Part shown: positions 33,801-41,278 of the stretch, in pieces | Layout of the letters: each line of letters opens with the position of its first letter | Numbering within the stretch: the stretch's first letter is position 1 | Translations under genes and position numbers: made by a program | Notes under the pieces: model-generated | Seen by the model: only the letters and a program-made list of their open reading frames with translations | Database searches by the model: none | What the model was told of the DNA's origin: nothing | Origin: JAVBSX01 sp031549565 | Lineage (GTDB): Bacteria; Planctomycetota; Planctomycetia; Pirellulales; Thermoguttaceae | Assembly: GCA_031549565.1 (NCBI GenBank) | Contig: JAVBPO010000119.1 | Span: forward strand, 1 to 64,000 | DNA: 64,000 nt | Direction: 5' to 3'

Positions 33801-36416
33801 GACGGCCTGCAACGCCTGGTCGACGTCGTCGTAGGTGAGCGTCGCGCCTTCGCGAATGTAAACGATCAAATTGTGCGGATCGCAATTATCGAATTCCGTG
33901 CGTATATCCGCTCCGCCGGTCACCTTGACGAATTGCAGAGAGACCTGCGTTTCCGGAGCGATCTTGGAATCGACTCCGACGGTCTTGCCGTCACGTAACG
34001 TAATTTGGTTATCCGTTTTGACCGTTAACATCGTTGCCGGGATGATGTCGGCATTATTGATGGCGTTTGTATCGGTGCCGGTTCCCTGAATATCCAGCGT
34101 GAACGGCTTATTGGTTCCGGTCGCCGGATAGACGATCGCTTCAATCGCCGTTTTGGCGTCGGCAACCGTCGCGCCGGTGGTCAGTGTCACGGTGATTTCT
34201 TTTTTCGTGGCGTCATAAGCCGCGGAATTCGCCGCGCCGGATATGAATTTGACGCTGGAAACGTCGTAACCGGGTTGTGAACGGACGAATACGGCTTGAT
34301 CACCTGTCAAACCGGTCAGCGGAATCGCTTTCGGCTGCGTATAGTTCAAATCGGACAAATCGATATTTTTGGCCGCGGCACCACCTCCCAACGTCACGCT
34401 GAACGCGCCGAGCGGCAGGATACGCGGGTTGCCGGCTTCATCGGTCGCGGTTTCAATGGCGGTTTTGATGTCGTCAAACGTGACATCATTGATTCCCGCG
34501 ATCGGCGGCACATAATTATCCTTGGAGCGAATGTAAACATTGAGCTGTTTATTGGTCTCATCGTACTTGGCGAGAACGTTTTCCGTTACACCGGTCCACA
34601 TGGGGTCGTCCTTTGCGGCAGCCGTGAAGTTGACCTTCGTATTGGCGTAGCCGGTCATGCCGGCGGAGGGTTCCAGAAGGAACGAATCGTTGAGATCCGG
34701 AGTCACGCCGTCGGCGAAGTTTTTGAACGAGATATTCGTCGCGGAAGCAACACCGCTGATCGCTTTGTTGACTTCCAGTCCCATATAAGCCGGCGGATCG
34801 GCGGTCGTCAACGAAACGTAGAGCGTCTTGGCGTCACCGCCGCTGTTGCTCGTATTGCCGTAGACGGCTTTGAAATTCGGGTCGCCGCCGATCTGGATGA
34901 CGTCATTGGCGACGATCGCCTTGGCTCCGACCCCCGCGTCGGAGTACGACATGCGGAAACTCCCTTCCCGGGCGACCGCCTCCTGGATGTCCTTGAACGT
35001 CGTCGGCGCAACCGGCGGGTTGGCACTGCCTTGCGTGTCGACGTAAATGCGATAGGTCTTGTCGTATTCCGGCGGAGTCGTGTTCGGAATCGCGGTCGAA
35101 ACGAGCTCTGCTTTCGCTCGGACGCCGGACGGAATCGACGCCGCAGATTCAACGAATTCGATCTTGACGTTGTTCATTGCCGACCCGGCCTGTGTCGCGA
35201 TGAATTTGATGTATTCCCCGGCGTCGAGACTCTCAAACGCTTTCAAGCCGTTGACATCACCCAAAACGGCGGTTGCCGCTTTCGGAACGTCGCTGTAGTA
35301 GGAGTTGATACCACGAGCGATTCCGCTGGTGTTCTTCGTCGGATCGGCGAAGTTTTCGTCCGTCAGGTTGCCGTCAACGTAATGGATCGAGACGTCGTTG
35401 TACTTTTCGCCGGCGATGTTCGCGATGAATTCCAGTGCGTTATTGTCGTGAACACCTGCCGTGGAATCGACGTGACTGGCCCGGGCGCTTTCCCAGGCGG
35501 TCGTTTGCAGGTACACCGTCGCGACTCCCGGATAGCCGGGGCCGAGGGATTCCTGGTAGTCGACGACCAAGCCGCGGTCGTTGCCGAGCACGTATTTGAT
35601 TTCGAAAAACCCGGCGTCTTTCCCGGCGTCACCGGCGCGGATCACGATGTCGTTGTTCGGTCCGACGCTGCTGGTGATCAGCGTTCCGTAAGTCGCGTTC
35701 GAATGGACCACGGCGGACACACCTGTCGCGCTGGTCGTTCCATTGACGAACTCCGCGATGTCCGCAACGGTCGCGCCTTTGCTGAACCGTTGCGTCACCT
35801 GCCCGAGATTTCCGCCGATCGTCAATTCCACGTCCGATTGCGCAACGGTATGCGCATAGTAGAGCGACGCCTTTTCGGCGGCTTCGCGCACCTTGACCTC
35901 GACGTCGATGCTCCCCTTGTCGCCGAATTTCGCTTCGTAAACGTGCAGGTCCTGAATTTCCGTGCGGTTGACGCCGCCGATCTCGAAATCGAGCGAGCCG
36001 TCGAGCAGTTTCCGGCCCATGAAATTCGTTTGAGCCGAGATGCGGTCGATCGAATCGAGCATCATGTCGACCTGCATCTGGTTCGATTTGAGCATTTCCA
36101 GCGACATGGTCCCGGTGTTCGCCGCTTCGTTGACGAGCCCGCGAATCTGGTTGAGCAGCCCGGCGATTTCGTTCAGGGCGCTGTCGGCAACGGCGATCAT
36201 GTTGTTCGCCTGCTCCGTGTTCGAGATTCCCTGCTTGATACTCGTGATCTCGCTTCGCAGCATTTCGCTGGCAATGAGTCCGGCGGGATCGTCCTTTCCG
36301 CTGTTGATTCTCAAGCCGGTGCTCAGCCGCTGCAGAGAAGTTTCGAGCGCAGACATGTTCGTCTGAAGCGCTCGTTGGGCGACCATGGACGGAATGTTCG
36401 TGTAAATTCGAGTCAT
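30867..36416 (-). CDS. Giant flagellin (1849 residues)
   Basis: Residues 1-150 form a complete flagellin D0/D1 N-terminus (SLQRLSTGLRINSGKDDPAG, GISNTEQANNMIAVADSALN). Residues about 1738-1849 form the C-terminal D1/D0 (SIRGRLGSIQK, RDTDFAEESSNLTRNQVLVQ, GIANQLPNYILGLLQ). Both ends are intact, so it should assemble as filament subunit. The middle 1590 residues begin with a flagellin IN-like motif (FSKGATVADIAEFVNG) and then contain many degenerate repeats of about 90-120 residues with the pattern 'K.I.VYI...T..D....IE......F...L.G.GT'. Usual flagellins have 300-600 residues. No FliS, FliD or other flagellar gene is nearby. No convincing sigma28 or sigma54 promoter was found upstream. Confidence 0.88.
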   Translation of the reverse strand: MTRIYTNIPSMVAQRALQTNMSALETSLQRLSTGLRINSGKDDPAGLIASEMLRSEITSIKQGISNTEQANNMIAVADSALNEIAGLLNQIRGLVNEAANTGTMSLEMLKSNQMQVDMMLDSIDRISAQTNFMGRKLLDGSLDFEIGGVNRTEIQDLHVYEAKFGDKGSIDVEVKVREAAEKASLYYAHTVAQSDVELTIGGNLGQVTQRFSKGATVADIAEFVNGTTSATGVSAVVHSNATYGTLITSSVGPNNDIVIRAGDAGKDAGFFEIKYVLGNDRGLVVDYQESLGPGYPGVATVYLQTTAWESARASHVDSTAGVHDNNALEFIANIAGEKYNDVSIHYVDGNLTDENFADPTKNTSGIARGINSYYSDVPKAATAVLGDVNGLKAFESLDAGEYIKFIATQAGSAMNNVKIEFVESAASIPSGVRAKAELVSTAIPNTTPPEYDKTYRIYVDTQGSANPPVAPTTFKDIQEAVAREGSFRMSYSDAGVGAKAIVANDVIQIGGDPNFKAVYGNTSNSGGDAKTLYVSLTTADPPAYMGLEVNKAISGVASATNISFKNFADGVTPDLNDSFLLEPSAGMTGYANTKVNFTAAAKDDPMWTGVTENVLAKYDETNKQLNVYIRSKDNYVPPIAGINDVTFDDIKTAIETATDEAGNPRILPLGAFSVTLGGGAAAKNIDLSDLNYTQPKAIPLTGLTGDQAVFVRSQPGYDVSSVKFISGAANSAAYDATKKEITVTLTTGATVADAKTAIEAIVYPATGTNKPFTLDIQGTGTDTNAINNADIIPATMLTVKTDNQITLRDGKTVGVDSKIAPETQVSLQFVKVTGGADIRTEFDNCDPHNLIVYIREGATLTYDDVDQALQAVRVPVTGATPPYETGVFKLNYSGTATATTAFPDTNAGASGFSTVGTAHGGIPYTIGAANTANDIKNAFDLTRVESKGNERAAELFTVWRSRDNDGTGIIYAAEFEKILTGGQDGGKVVNTAQEVVAALNNSKYWGTEMTQETLQQWYKDGTAESRTKVPVITASLAPGNHGLSVVSQFSEVAYYGSPYDGTGVQFLGPTGSRAIRFVVGGPDTTVNSPLSLDWDSIPDKIDFPRAILTATNPNAEMIITAKKQGESLDDVYFRFVRAEEDPGATPPVVRGSGWGEYDSGPSFAEAQLTFNNATTGSKLANTAFFITANDRGDVANNTNIVMRQDANQTEDIVVNYDSAKKELQISLKSSELSAATAKDGNPITANRIIEAINKDADKNGLADCGFNASLSYSVESNNNGTGTFENMGLTTIYSAIGNTGDTGGHNGTVTVHLVGEGAGNLEAPTANQIINIIKDDDMLSTMFDASTYTTGTSAGTGAIDFVKDTGIVSTGGIVEPGVLTVHLATDATGLPITTAADLVNFWDQLSEEQTHGISASVVREPGSVWDECNDPNGQGILPPTPTIGEECEDIRYLDTYFVGWSDAENEPLEYVPGYATGTMTSINGENASYDLTARRTGTDFNGYSIIYAEDASLTGKYDDNVTGADGSIVYNGIRMAIDDKTKKITVYIKENVTTANDVKQLIETNAKTKQMFTVNLKGNGTGKVTLRDDTLLTAGGTTPPGSLNGAKLLFGQDATEYALEFLSEGYGSRQYVSVIATNGTFPVTDIYGAQTERAYGVDADVTVNGVKAFTDGNDVTLSTSTLSMEFQLGEQVGSGYTSTFTILGGGATFQMGPQVVANQQITIGIQSVNTNSLGGPSGKMYQLRTGDVASLMTDSGTKLADRIVQEAIVNVTSIRGRLGSIQKYTFEPNANVLSDTLEALSKAESDIRDTDFAEESSNLTRNQVLVQSAISTLGIANQLPNYILGLLQR

Positions 36417-36421
36417 TTTAC

Positions 36422-36533
36422 ATTCTGAATTCTGAATTACGAATTAGGAATTATGAATTTCGGAAGGAAGAATCGGGTTGAAGCGATTCGACGATTTCGA
36501 CCACTCATAATTCATAATTCATAATTGAGAATT
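36422..36533. repeat. Inverted pair of GAATTATGAATT word repeats
   Basis: The left arm 36426-36459 (GAATTACGAATTAGGAATTA) and right arm 36504-36533 (CATAATTCATAATTCATAAT) are inverted around about 45 bp. They begin directly upstream of the flagellin start codon. The same words occur at 50432-50464. Confidence 0.72.
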
Positions 36534-36740
36534 CTCCGAGATTGTTTACTTGTTTTGTAAAAATTCATCGCAACGGATTTGCAGGGCAATCCGGGTATCC
36601 AGAAGTTAATAATCGAATCGAATGGTCCAAGAGTTTTAGGAATGTTGCTTTTTTTGTGCGGAGGAATGGTACGAATCTCACTTGTTGTGAGGGTCGTTCC
36701 GGTTAGATAAGATAGGCAAGAAGCTTGTCGGGGATTTAAT

Positions 36741-36847
36741 GCAGAGCGCGAAGCGTAAGCAAGTGTTTTAAATAAGAAATAAGAAATAAGAAATCAATTA
36801 AAGTTTCATGCTCCACTCATTATTTCTTATTTCTTAATTTCTTATTC
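36741..36847. repeat. Composite repeat GCGAAGCGTAAGCAAG plus AATAAGAAAT inverted pair
   Basis: GCAGAGCGCGAAGCGTAAGC followed by AAGTGTTTTAAATAAGAAAT is found again, reverse-complemented, at 39238-39283. Downstream the AATAAGAAAT arm (36769-36794) is inverted at 36821-36847. The 523-bp gap 36417-36939 holds only repeats plus the purA leader. Confidence 0.7.
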
Positions 36848-36939
36848 CCCTTCCCGCCTTCATCCTTTCCGATAAGATTGAGTCGTCTGTGTTTTGTTGG
36901 GCCAAATATCACTTGAACACTTAGGATTAGAGGTCTATC

Positions 36940-38226
36940 GTGCCTGCAACTTGCGTGATCGGTTTGCAATGGGGGGATGAAGCGAAAGGGAAAATCGTCG
37001 ATCTTTTGACCCAGGACCACGAAATCGTCGTCCGTTATCAAGGGGGAGCCAACGCCGGGCACACCGTCGTTCTGGATGGAAAAAAATATAAGCTGTCCCT
37101 GATCCCGAGCGGAATTTTCAACCCGAACGTCAAAAGCGTTATTGCCGGCGGAGTCGTGATCAATCCCGGCTCGCTGCTCGGCGAGATCGAAACGCTCACC
37201 GGACAGGATATTAAGATTAGTAATAATCTTATGATTAGCGAACGTGCGCACGTCATTTTTCCTTGGCACGCGCTCGAAGACAAAATTTTCGACACGCTCG
37301 CGGGAAAAGAAGCGATCGGCTCGACGATGCGCGGAATCGGACCGTGCTACCGGGACAAAGTCGGCCGTTCGCTCGCGATTCGGGTCGGCGATCTGTATCG
37401 GGACGGGCTCAAGGATCGCATCGCGACCGTCGTTGATCTGAAAAAGAAGCAGCTTCGCGGATTGGTGCAAAGTGAATCGGTTTTCGACGAACTCGATCCG
37501 ACGAAAATCTACGACGATTACGTAAATTACGCGAAACAGCTAAAACCGTTCGTTTGCGATACGACGGCGTTTCTGCTCGGCGCCGTCGACGCGGACAAGA
37601 AGATTCTGTTCGAGGGGGCGCAAGGGGCTCTTTTGGATATCGATCACGGAACCTTCCCGTATGTGACGAGCAGCAACAGCAGCGGAACCGGGGTGTCGAG
37701 CGGCAGCGGCGTACCGGGCAGTTTCATCAACCGCGTGATCGGGATCGTCAAAGCGTACACGACCCGGGTCGGGGGCGGCCCGTTTCCGACGGAGCAGGAC
37801 AACGACATCGGCCAGCGGATTCGCGACCGTGGAAACGAATACGGTACTGTGACGAAGCGTCCACGACGCTGCGGCTGGTTCGACGCCGTTGCCGCGCGGT
37901 ACACGGCCCGATTGAGCGGCGTCACGTGTTTGAGCGTGATGCTTTTGGACGTGCTCAGCGGGTTCAAGGAGCTGCAAATCTGCACCGCGTACGAAATCGA
38001 CGGACGCCGAACGACCGATTTCCCGGCCCACGTCGACGATTTGCGGAACGTGAAATGCGTGTATGAAACCGTGCCCGGCTGGGACGAGGAGATCACGGAA
38101 GTCCGCGACTACGCCGCTTTGCCGGACAACGCGAAGAAATACGTGCAGCGCATCTCCGAACTCCTCGCCCGCCCGGTCGCGATGGTCTCCGTCGGTCCGG
38201 ATCGGAAACAAACGATTATTTTATAG
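36940..38226 (+). CDS. purA: Adenylosuccinate synthetase
   Basis: 428 residues, the usual length. Starts with GTG at 36940, preceded by AGAGG at 8 bp. Motifs: CVIGLQWGDEAKGKIVDLL (GTP and IMP binding P-loop-like), YQGGANAGHTVVLDGKKYK, GSTMRGIGPCYRDK, EGAQGALLDIDHGTFPYVTS, TRVGGGPFPTEQ and GTVTKRPRRCGWFDAVAARY. Catalyses GTP-dependent joining of IMP and aspartate, the first committed step to AMP. No other purine gene is adjacent. Confidence 0.97.
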   Translation: MPATCVIGLQWGDEAKGKIVDLLTQDHEIVVRYQGGANAGHTVVLDGKKYKLSLIPSGIFNPNVKSVIAGGVVINPGSLLGEIETLTGQDIKISNNLMISERAHVIFPWHALEDKIFDTLAGKEAIGSTMRGIGPCYRDKVGRSLAIRVGDLYRDGLKDRIATVVDLKKKQLRGLVQSESVFDELDPTKIYDDYVNYAKQLKPFVCDTTAFLLGAVDADKKILFEGAQGALLDIDHGTFPYVTSSNSSGTGVSSGSGVPGSFINRVIGIVKAYTTRVGGGPFPTEQDNDIGQRIRDRGNEYGTVTKRPRRCGWFDAVAARYTARLSGVTCLSVMLLDVLSGFKELQICTAYEIDGRRTTDFPAHVDDLRNVKCVYETVPGWDEEITEVRDYAALPDNAKKYVQRISELLARPVAMVSVGPDRKQTIIL

Positions 38227-38305
38227 GTGACAGAGGACAGATGGCAAGAATTCGTCCAGAATCCTATCTGTCCTCTCTCCTCTCTCCTCTGCCCTCTGTC
38301 CTCTT
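38227..38305. repeat. Inverted pair of GACAGAGGACAG word repeats
   Basis: GTGACAGAGGACAGAT directly after the purA stop is inverted as ATCTGTCCTCTCTCCTCTC and CCTCTGTCCTCTT, ending 5 bp before the start of the next gene. It leaves no room for a Shine-Dalgarno. Related words occur at 49252-49365. Confidence 0.7.
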
Positions 38306-38309
38306 ATTC

Positions 38310-39155
38310 ATGCTTAACGCCTTTACCATCGATGTTGAGGATTACTACCAGGTCGGCGCGTTCGTGCGGACGGTCGCGCCGGGGGACTGGGACGCGTGGG
38401 AATTTCGGGCGGAAGTCAATACGGACAAAATCCTGAAAATCCTCGACGGGGCCGGAGTCAAAGGGACGTTTTTCGTGCTCGGCTGGATTGCGAAAAAGGC
38501 GCCGCACCTGGTCAAAAAAATCGCCGAAGACGGCCATACGATCGCGTCGCACGGGTTCTCGCACCAATTGGTTTACTCGCAAACCGAAGCGGAGTTTCGC
38601 GAAGATGTACGCTCAACCCGCAAAATGCTCCAGGATCTTTCGGGTCAACCGATTTTGTCCTATCGGGCGCCGAGTTTTTCGATTACGAAAAAAACGCCTT
38701 GGGCGCATCGTGTGCTGGTCGAAGAAGGATACTTGTACGACAGCAGCGTTTTTCCGATCCACCATGATCTGCACGGCAATCCGGACGCGCCGACGCGGAT
38801 TCACCGGATCGAAACGGAAGCGGGGCCGCTGATCGAGTTTCCGCCTGCGATCGTCAAGGTGTTCGGTCAAAACGTCCCGACCGGCGGCGGCGGATATTTT
38901 CGCTTGTTTCCGTTCGCGGTCACGAAACGAATGCTGCAATCGATCAACTCGGCGGGGCATCCGTTCGTTTTTTACGTGCATCCGTGGGAAGTCGATCCGG
39001 AGCAGCCTCGAATTCCCGGCGCCCCGCTGAAAAGCCGGTTCCGACATTACCTGAACCTCAAACGAACCACGTCCCGTTTGCACCGACTTGTCCGCGCCTT
39101 GTCCTTCGCCCCGATGGAAGATGTCCTGCAAAATTGGACGAAGAAAGAAACTTGA
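38310..39155 (+). CDS. Polysaccharide deacetylase, XrtA/PEP-CTERM type (DUF3473)
   Basis: 281 residues from ATG at 38310 (MLNAFTIDVEDYYQ); an in-frame upstream extension lies in repeat DNA. NodB-domain metal and catalytic motifs: TIDVEDYY (Asp8, Asp11), SHGFSHQLV and YRAPSFSIT. The C-terminal part FVFYVHPWEVDPEQPRIPG is the DUF3473 region typical of deacetylases in exosortase/EPS loci. It removes N-acetyl groups from extracellular polysaccharide. No exosortase or EPS gene is visible nearby, so it is separated from its usual context. Confidence 0.88.
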   Translation: MLNAFTIDVEDYYQVGAFVRTVAPGDWDAWEFRAEVNTDKILKILDGAGVKGTFFVLGWIAKKAPHLVKKIAEDGHTIASHGFSHQLVYSQTEAEFREDVRSTRKMLQDLSGQPILSYRAPSFSITKKTPWAHRVLVEEGYLYDSSVFPIHHDLHGNPDAPTRIHRIETEAGPLIEFPPAIVKVFGQNVPTGGGGYFRLFPFAVTKRMLQSINSAGHPFVFYVHPWEVDPEQPRIPGAPLKSRFRHYLNLKRTTSRLHRLVRALSFAPMEDVLQNWTKKET

Positions 39156-39185
39156 AATTGTGGAACTTGGGGCGTAAGATGGGGT

Positions 39186-39320
39186 AGGAAATAAGAAATA
39201 TGAAATAAGAAATGAGACGGGGATAGGGAATCCCGATTTTTTTATTTCTTATTTAAAAACGCTTGCTTACGCTTCCCGCTCTGTTTTTCTTTCTGACTAC
39301 TAACTACTGACTACAACTAC
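39186..39320. repeat. Repeat block: AATAAGAAAT pair, AAGCGTAAGC element, CTGACTACTGA words
   Basis: The left arm 39186-39213 (GGAAATAAGAAATATGAAAT) and inverted TTTATTTCTTATTTAAAA at 39240-39257 flank a 25-bp spacer. Then comes the reverse complement of the 36741 element (CGCTTGCTTACGCTTCCCGC). TCTGACTACTAACTACTGAC at 39291-39315 follows. Three repeat families are stacked in one 175-bp gap. Confidence 0.7.
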
Positions 39321-39330
39321 TTCAATCAAG

Positions 39331-40566
39331 ATGTCTTTGCCTTATTTTCAACAGTTGTTTGCCGAACGGATCGGTGGTGCGAATTACGGTCAGGGGACCG
39401 AAATTTACAAGTTCGAAAAGATCAAGCGAGCCAAACGAAAAGCATTCGCCGACTTTCCAGACCGTCCGTTGCTGGACTTCGGGATCGGAGAAAACGATTC
39501 CATGGCCGACCCGACCGTGCGGCATGCGTTGACGCATGAAGCGGGTTTGCTCGTTAATCGCGGTTACGCCGACAACGGTTGCCTGGAATTCAAGGAAGCC
39601 GCCGCCCGATTCATGCAGCGGCGACTCGGCGTAACGCTCGATCCTGTAATGGAAATCAACCATTGCATCGGCTCCAAGTCGGCGCTGGCGATCCTGCCGA
39701 AACTGTTCATCAATCCCGGCGACGTGACGCTGATGACCGTGCCCGGTTATCCCGTCGCGGGAACCCATACGAAATATCTCGGAGGAACCGTTTATCCGCT
39801 TCCACTGAATCCCGAAAACCATTTTTACCCGGACTTGGACGGAATTCCGGACGACGTGAAGCAAAAAGCGAAACTGCTCGTCATTAATTACCCGAACAGC
39901 CCGACCGGCCAGGTCGCAACAGTCGAGTTTTATACCAAAGTCGTCGAGTTCGCGAAGAAGCACAACATCGTCGTGGTCCAGGACGCGGCGCATTTGCCGT
40001 TCCACTTCAGCGGGGAGCCGCTCAGTTTCCTTTCCATCCCCGGGGCGAAAGACGTTGGTATCGAAGTCCATTCGCTCTCCAAAGGCTGGGATATGATCGG
40101 TTGGCGCATCGGTTGGGTTTGCGGACATCCGCTGATCGTTCGCGCGTTTGCCGACGTGAAGGATAACACCGACAGCGGCCAGTTCCTCGCGATTCAAAAG
40201 GCGGCGATCGTCGCTTTGGACAACGACGATATCCTGAACGAAACGCGACGGAAATACCATCGGCGGCTCCGCAAGCTGGTCGAAACGCTTCGTGAACTCG
40301 GCTTTCATTGCGAGATACCGGGCGGAACGTATTTCCTTTACGCCAAAGCGCCGACCGGAATAGAAAACGGTCCGAAGTTTCAAAACGCCGAGGAAGTGAG
40401 CCAGTTTTTGATTACGCAGTATTCGATCTGTACGGTTCCGTGGGACGACGCGGGGCCGTTTCTGCGGTTTTCCGTGACTTATCAGGCGGAAACGGAAACC
40501 GCCGAGGACGAACTGATGTTCGATCTCGTCGAGCGGGTCAAAGAAATTGACTTTATTTTCTCCTAA
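39331..40566 (+). CDS. dapL: LL-diaminopimelate aminotransferase-like PLP enzyme
   Basis: 411 residues, class I/II aminotransferase fold. The N-terminus YGQGTEIYKFEKIKRAKR and LLDFGIGENDSMADPTVRHA match the DapL pattern. PLP-binding lysine: SLSKGWDMIGWRIGW (Lys251), with YPNSPTGQVA and VVQDAAHLPF before it and LRFSVTY (Arg binding the carboxylate) near the end. DapL converts tetrahydrodipicolinate directly to LL-diaminopimelate for lysine and peptidoglycan, the route used in Chlamydiae and many planctomycetes. Another MalY/AspC-like specificity cannot be excluded from sequence alone. Confidence 0.78.
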   Translation: MSLPYFQQLFAERIGGANYGQGTEIYKFEKIKRAKRKAFADFPDRPLLDFGIGENDSMADPTVRHALTHEAGLLVNRGYADNGCLEFKEAAARFMQRRLGVTLDPVMEINHCIGSKSALAILPKLFINPGDVTLMTVPGYPVAGTHTKYLGGTVYPLPLNPENHFYPDLDGIPDDVKQKAKLLVINYPNSPTGQVATVEFYTKVVEFAKKHNIVVVQDAAHLPFHFSGEPLSFLSIPGAKDVGIEVHSLSKGWDMIGWRIGWVCGHPLIVRAFADVKDNTDSGQFLAIQKAAIVALDNDDILNETRRKYHRRLRKLVETLRELGFHCEIPGGTYFLYAKAPTGIENGPKFQNAEEVSQFLITQYSICTVPWDDAGPFLRFSVTYQAETETAEDELMFDLVERVKEIDFIFS

Positions 40567-40643
40567 GAAAATTTGTTTCTTGAATTTGAGAGTATAATAG
40601 AGTGTCGGCTCGTTCGATTGCTCCACTTTTCCCCGAAAGATCA

Positions 40644-41183
40644 ATGCCGGGTCTGCACTCTTCTCTCACCCCTGATCTACTTTTTCCGCAAGTGCCGGCG
40701 GTTTTTCCCGCAGCGGCTCGCGCGGAGCGCCCGCTTCATCGGATCAATGAGGTTCGTCGGACGCAGCATCTTTCCCTGGCGAGTATCGCCAAGCGGTTGG
40801 AGCAGGAGGTTCCCGACGTTCGACTGGAAGAACAGCCGCAGTCCGATATTCTTTTGAGCAAACTGTACCGCTGGGCTGCCGTCCTGGAGGTTCCCGTCGA
40901 AGAGTTGCTTGTCGAACCGGGCGAACAGCCGACGAATCCGATTCGTAACCGCGGGCTTCTCTTGCGGATGATGAAAACGGTCCGTTCGATTCTTGAGGGG
41001 ACTGAAGAGTCGCGAACCCGACTTTTGGCGCAGACGCTGAACGATCAACTCGTCGAACTGATGCCGGAGCTTGCCGAAATCACTCCTTGGCCCGTGGTCG
41101 GACACGCTCGCGAAAATCGCGAGCCGGGCGCCGCCGTCCTGCGACGATTCGACCCCAATATCGCCGCGGCTTTGGAAGATTAG
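40644..41183 (+). CDS. Putative HTH (XRE-like) regulatory protein
   Basis: 179 residues from ATG at 40644; a GTG at 40602 is in frame but lies next to a TATAAT box (40593-40598), so the later start is preferred. The segment INEVRRTQHLSLASIAKRLE (about residues 35-55) and VRLEEQPQSDILLSKLYRWA followed by EVPVEELL resemble a helix-turn-helix of the Cro/C1 type with an insertion. The C-terminal half is helical (RTRLLAQTLNDQLVELMPEL). Planctomycetes have orphan proteins of this kind; DNA target unknown. Confidence 0.65.
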   Translation: MPGLHSSLTPDLLFPQVPAVFPAAARAERPLHRINEVRRTQHLSLASIAKRLEQEVPDVRLEEQPQSDILLSKLYRWAAVLEVPVEELLVEPGEQPTNPIRNRGLLLRMMKTVRSILEGTEESRTRLLAQTLNDQLVELMPELAEITPWPVVGHARENREPGAAVLRRFDPNIAAALED

Positions 41184-41278
41184 AGGGATGTTTTCCTGAC
41201 GCGGAATCGTGTAGAATGGGGAACGTTAAAGAGCCGCACACGCAGCGCAGCGAAGTTTGCGGAACACGGAAAACTCCC

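Noticed and set aside
31275..36428. Two plus-strand frames of about 680 and 710 codons opposite the flagellin gene
   Set aside because: They mirror the strong codon bias of the flagellin, have Arg/Asp/Val-rich compositions without any motif, and the flagellin ends are unmistakable.
36540..36660. Sigma54 or sigma28 promoter for the flagellin
   Set aside because: A GG-N11-GC pair (TGGATACCCGGATTGCC on the minus strand) has wrong spacing for sigma54, and no convincing GCCGATAA box is present.
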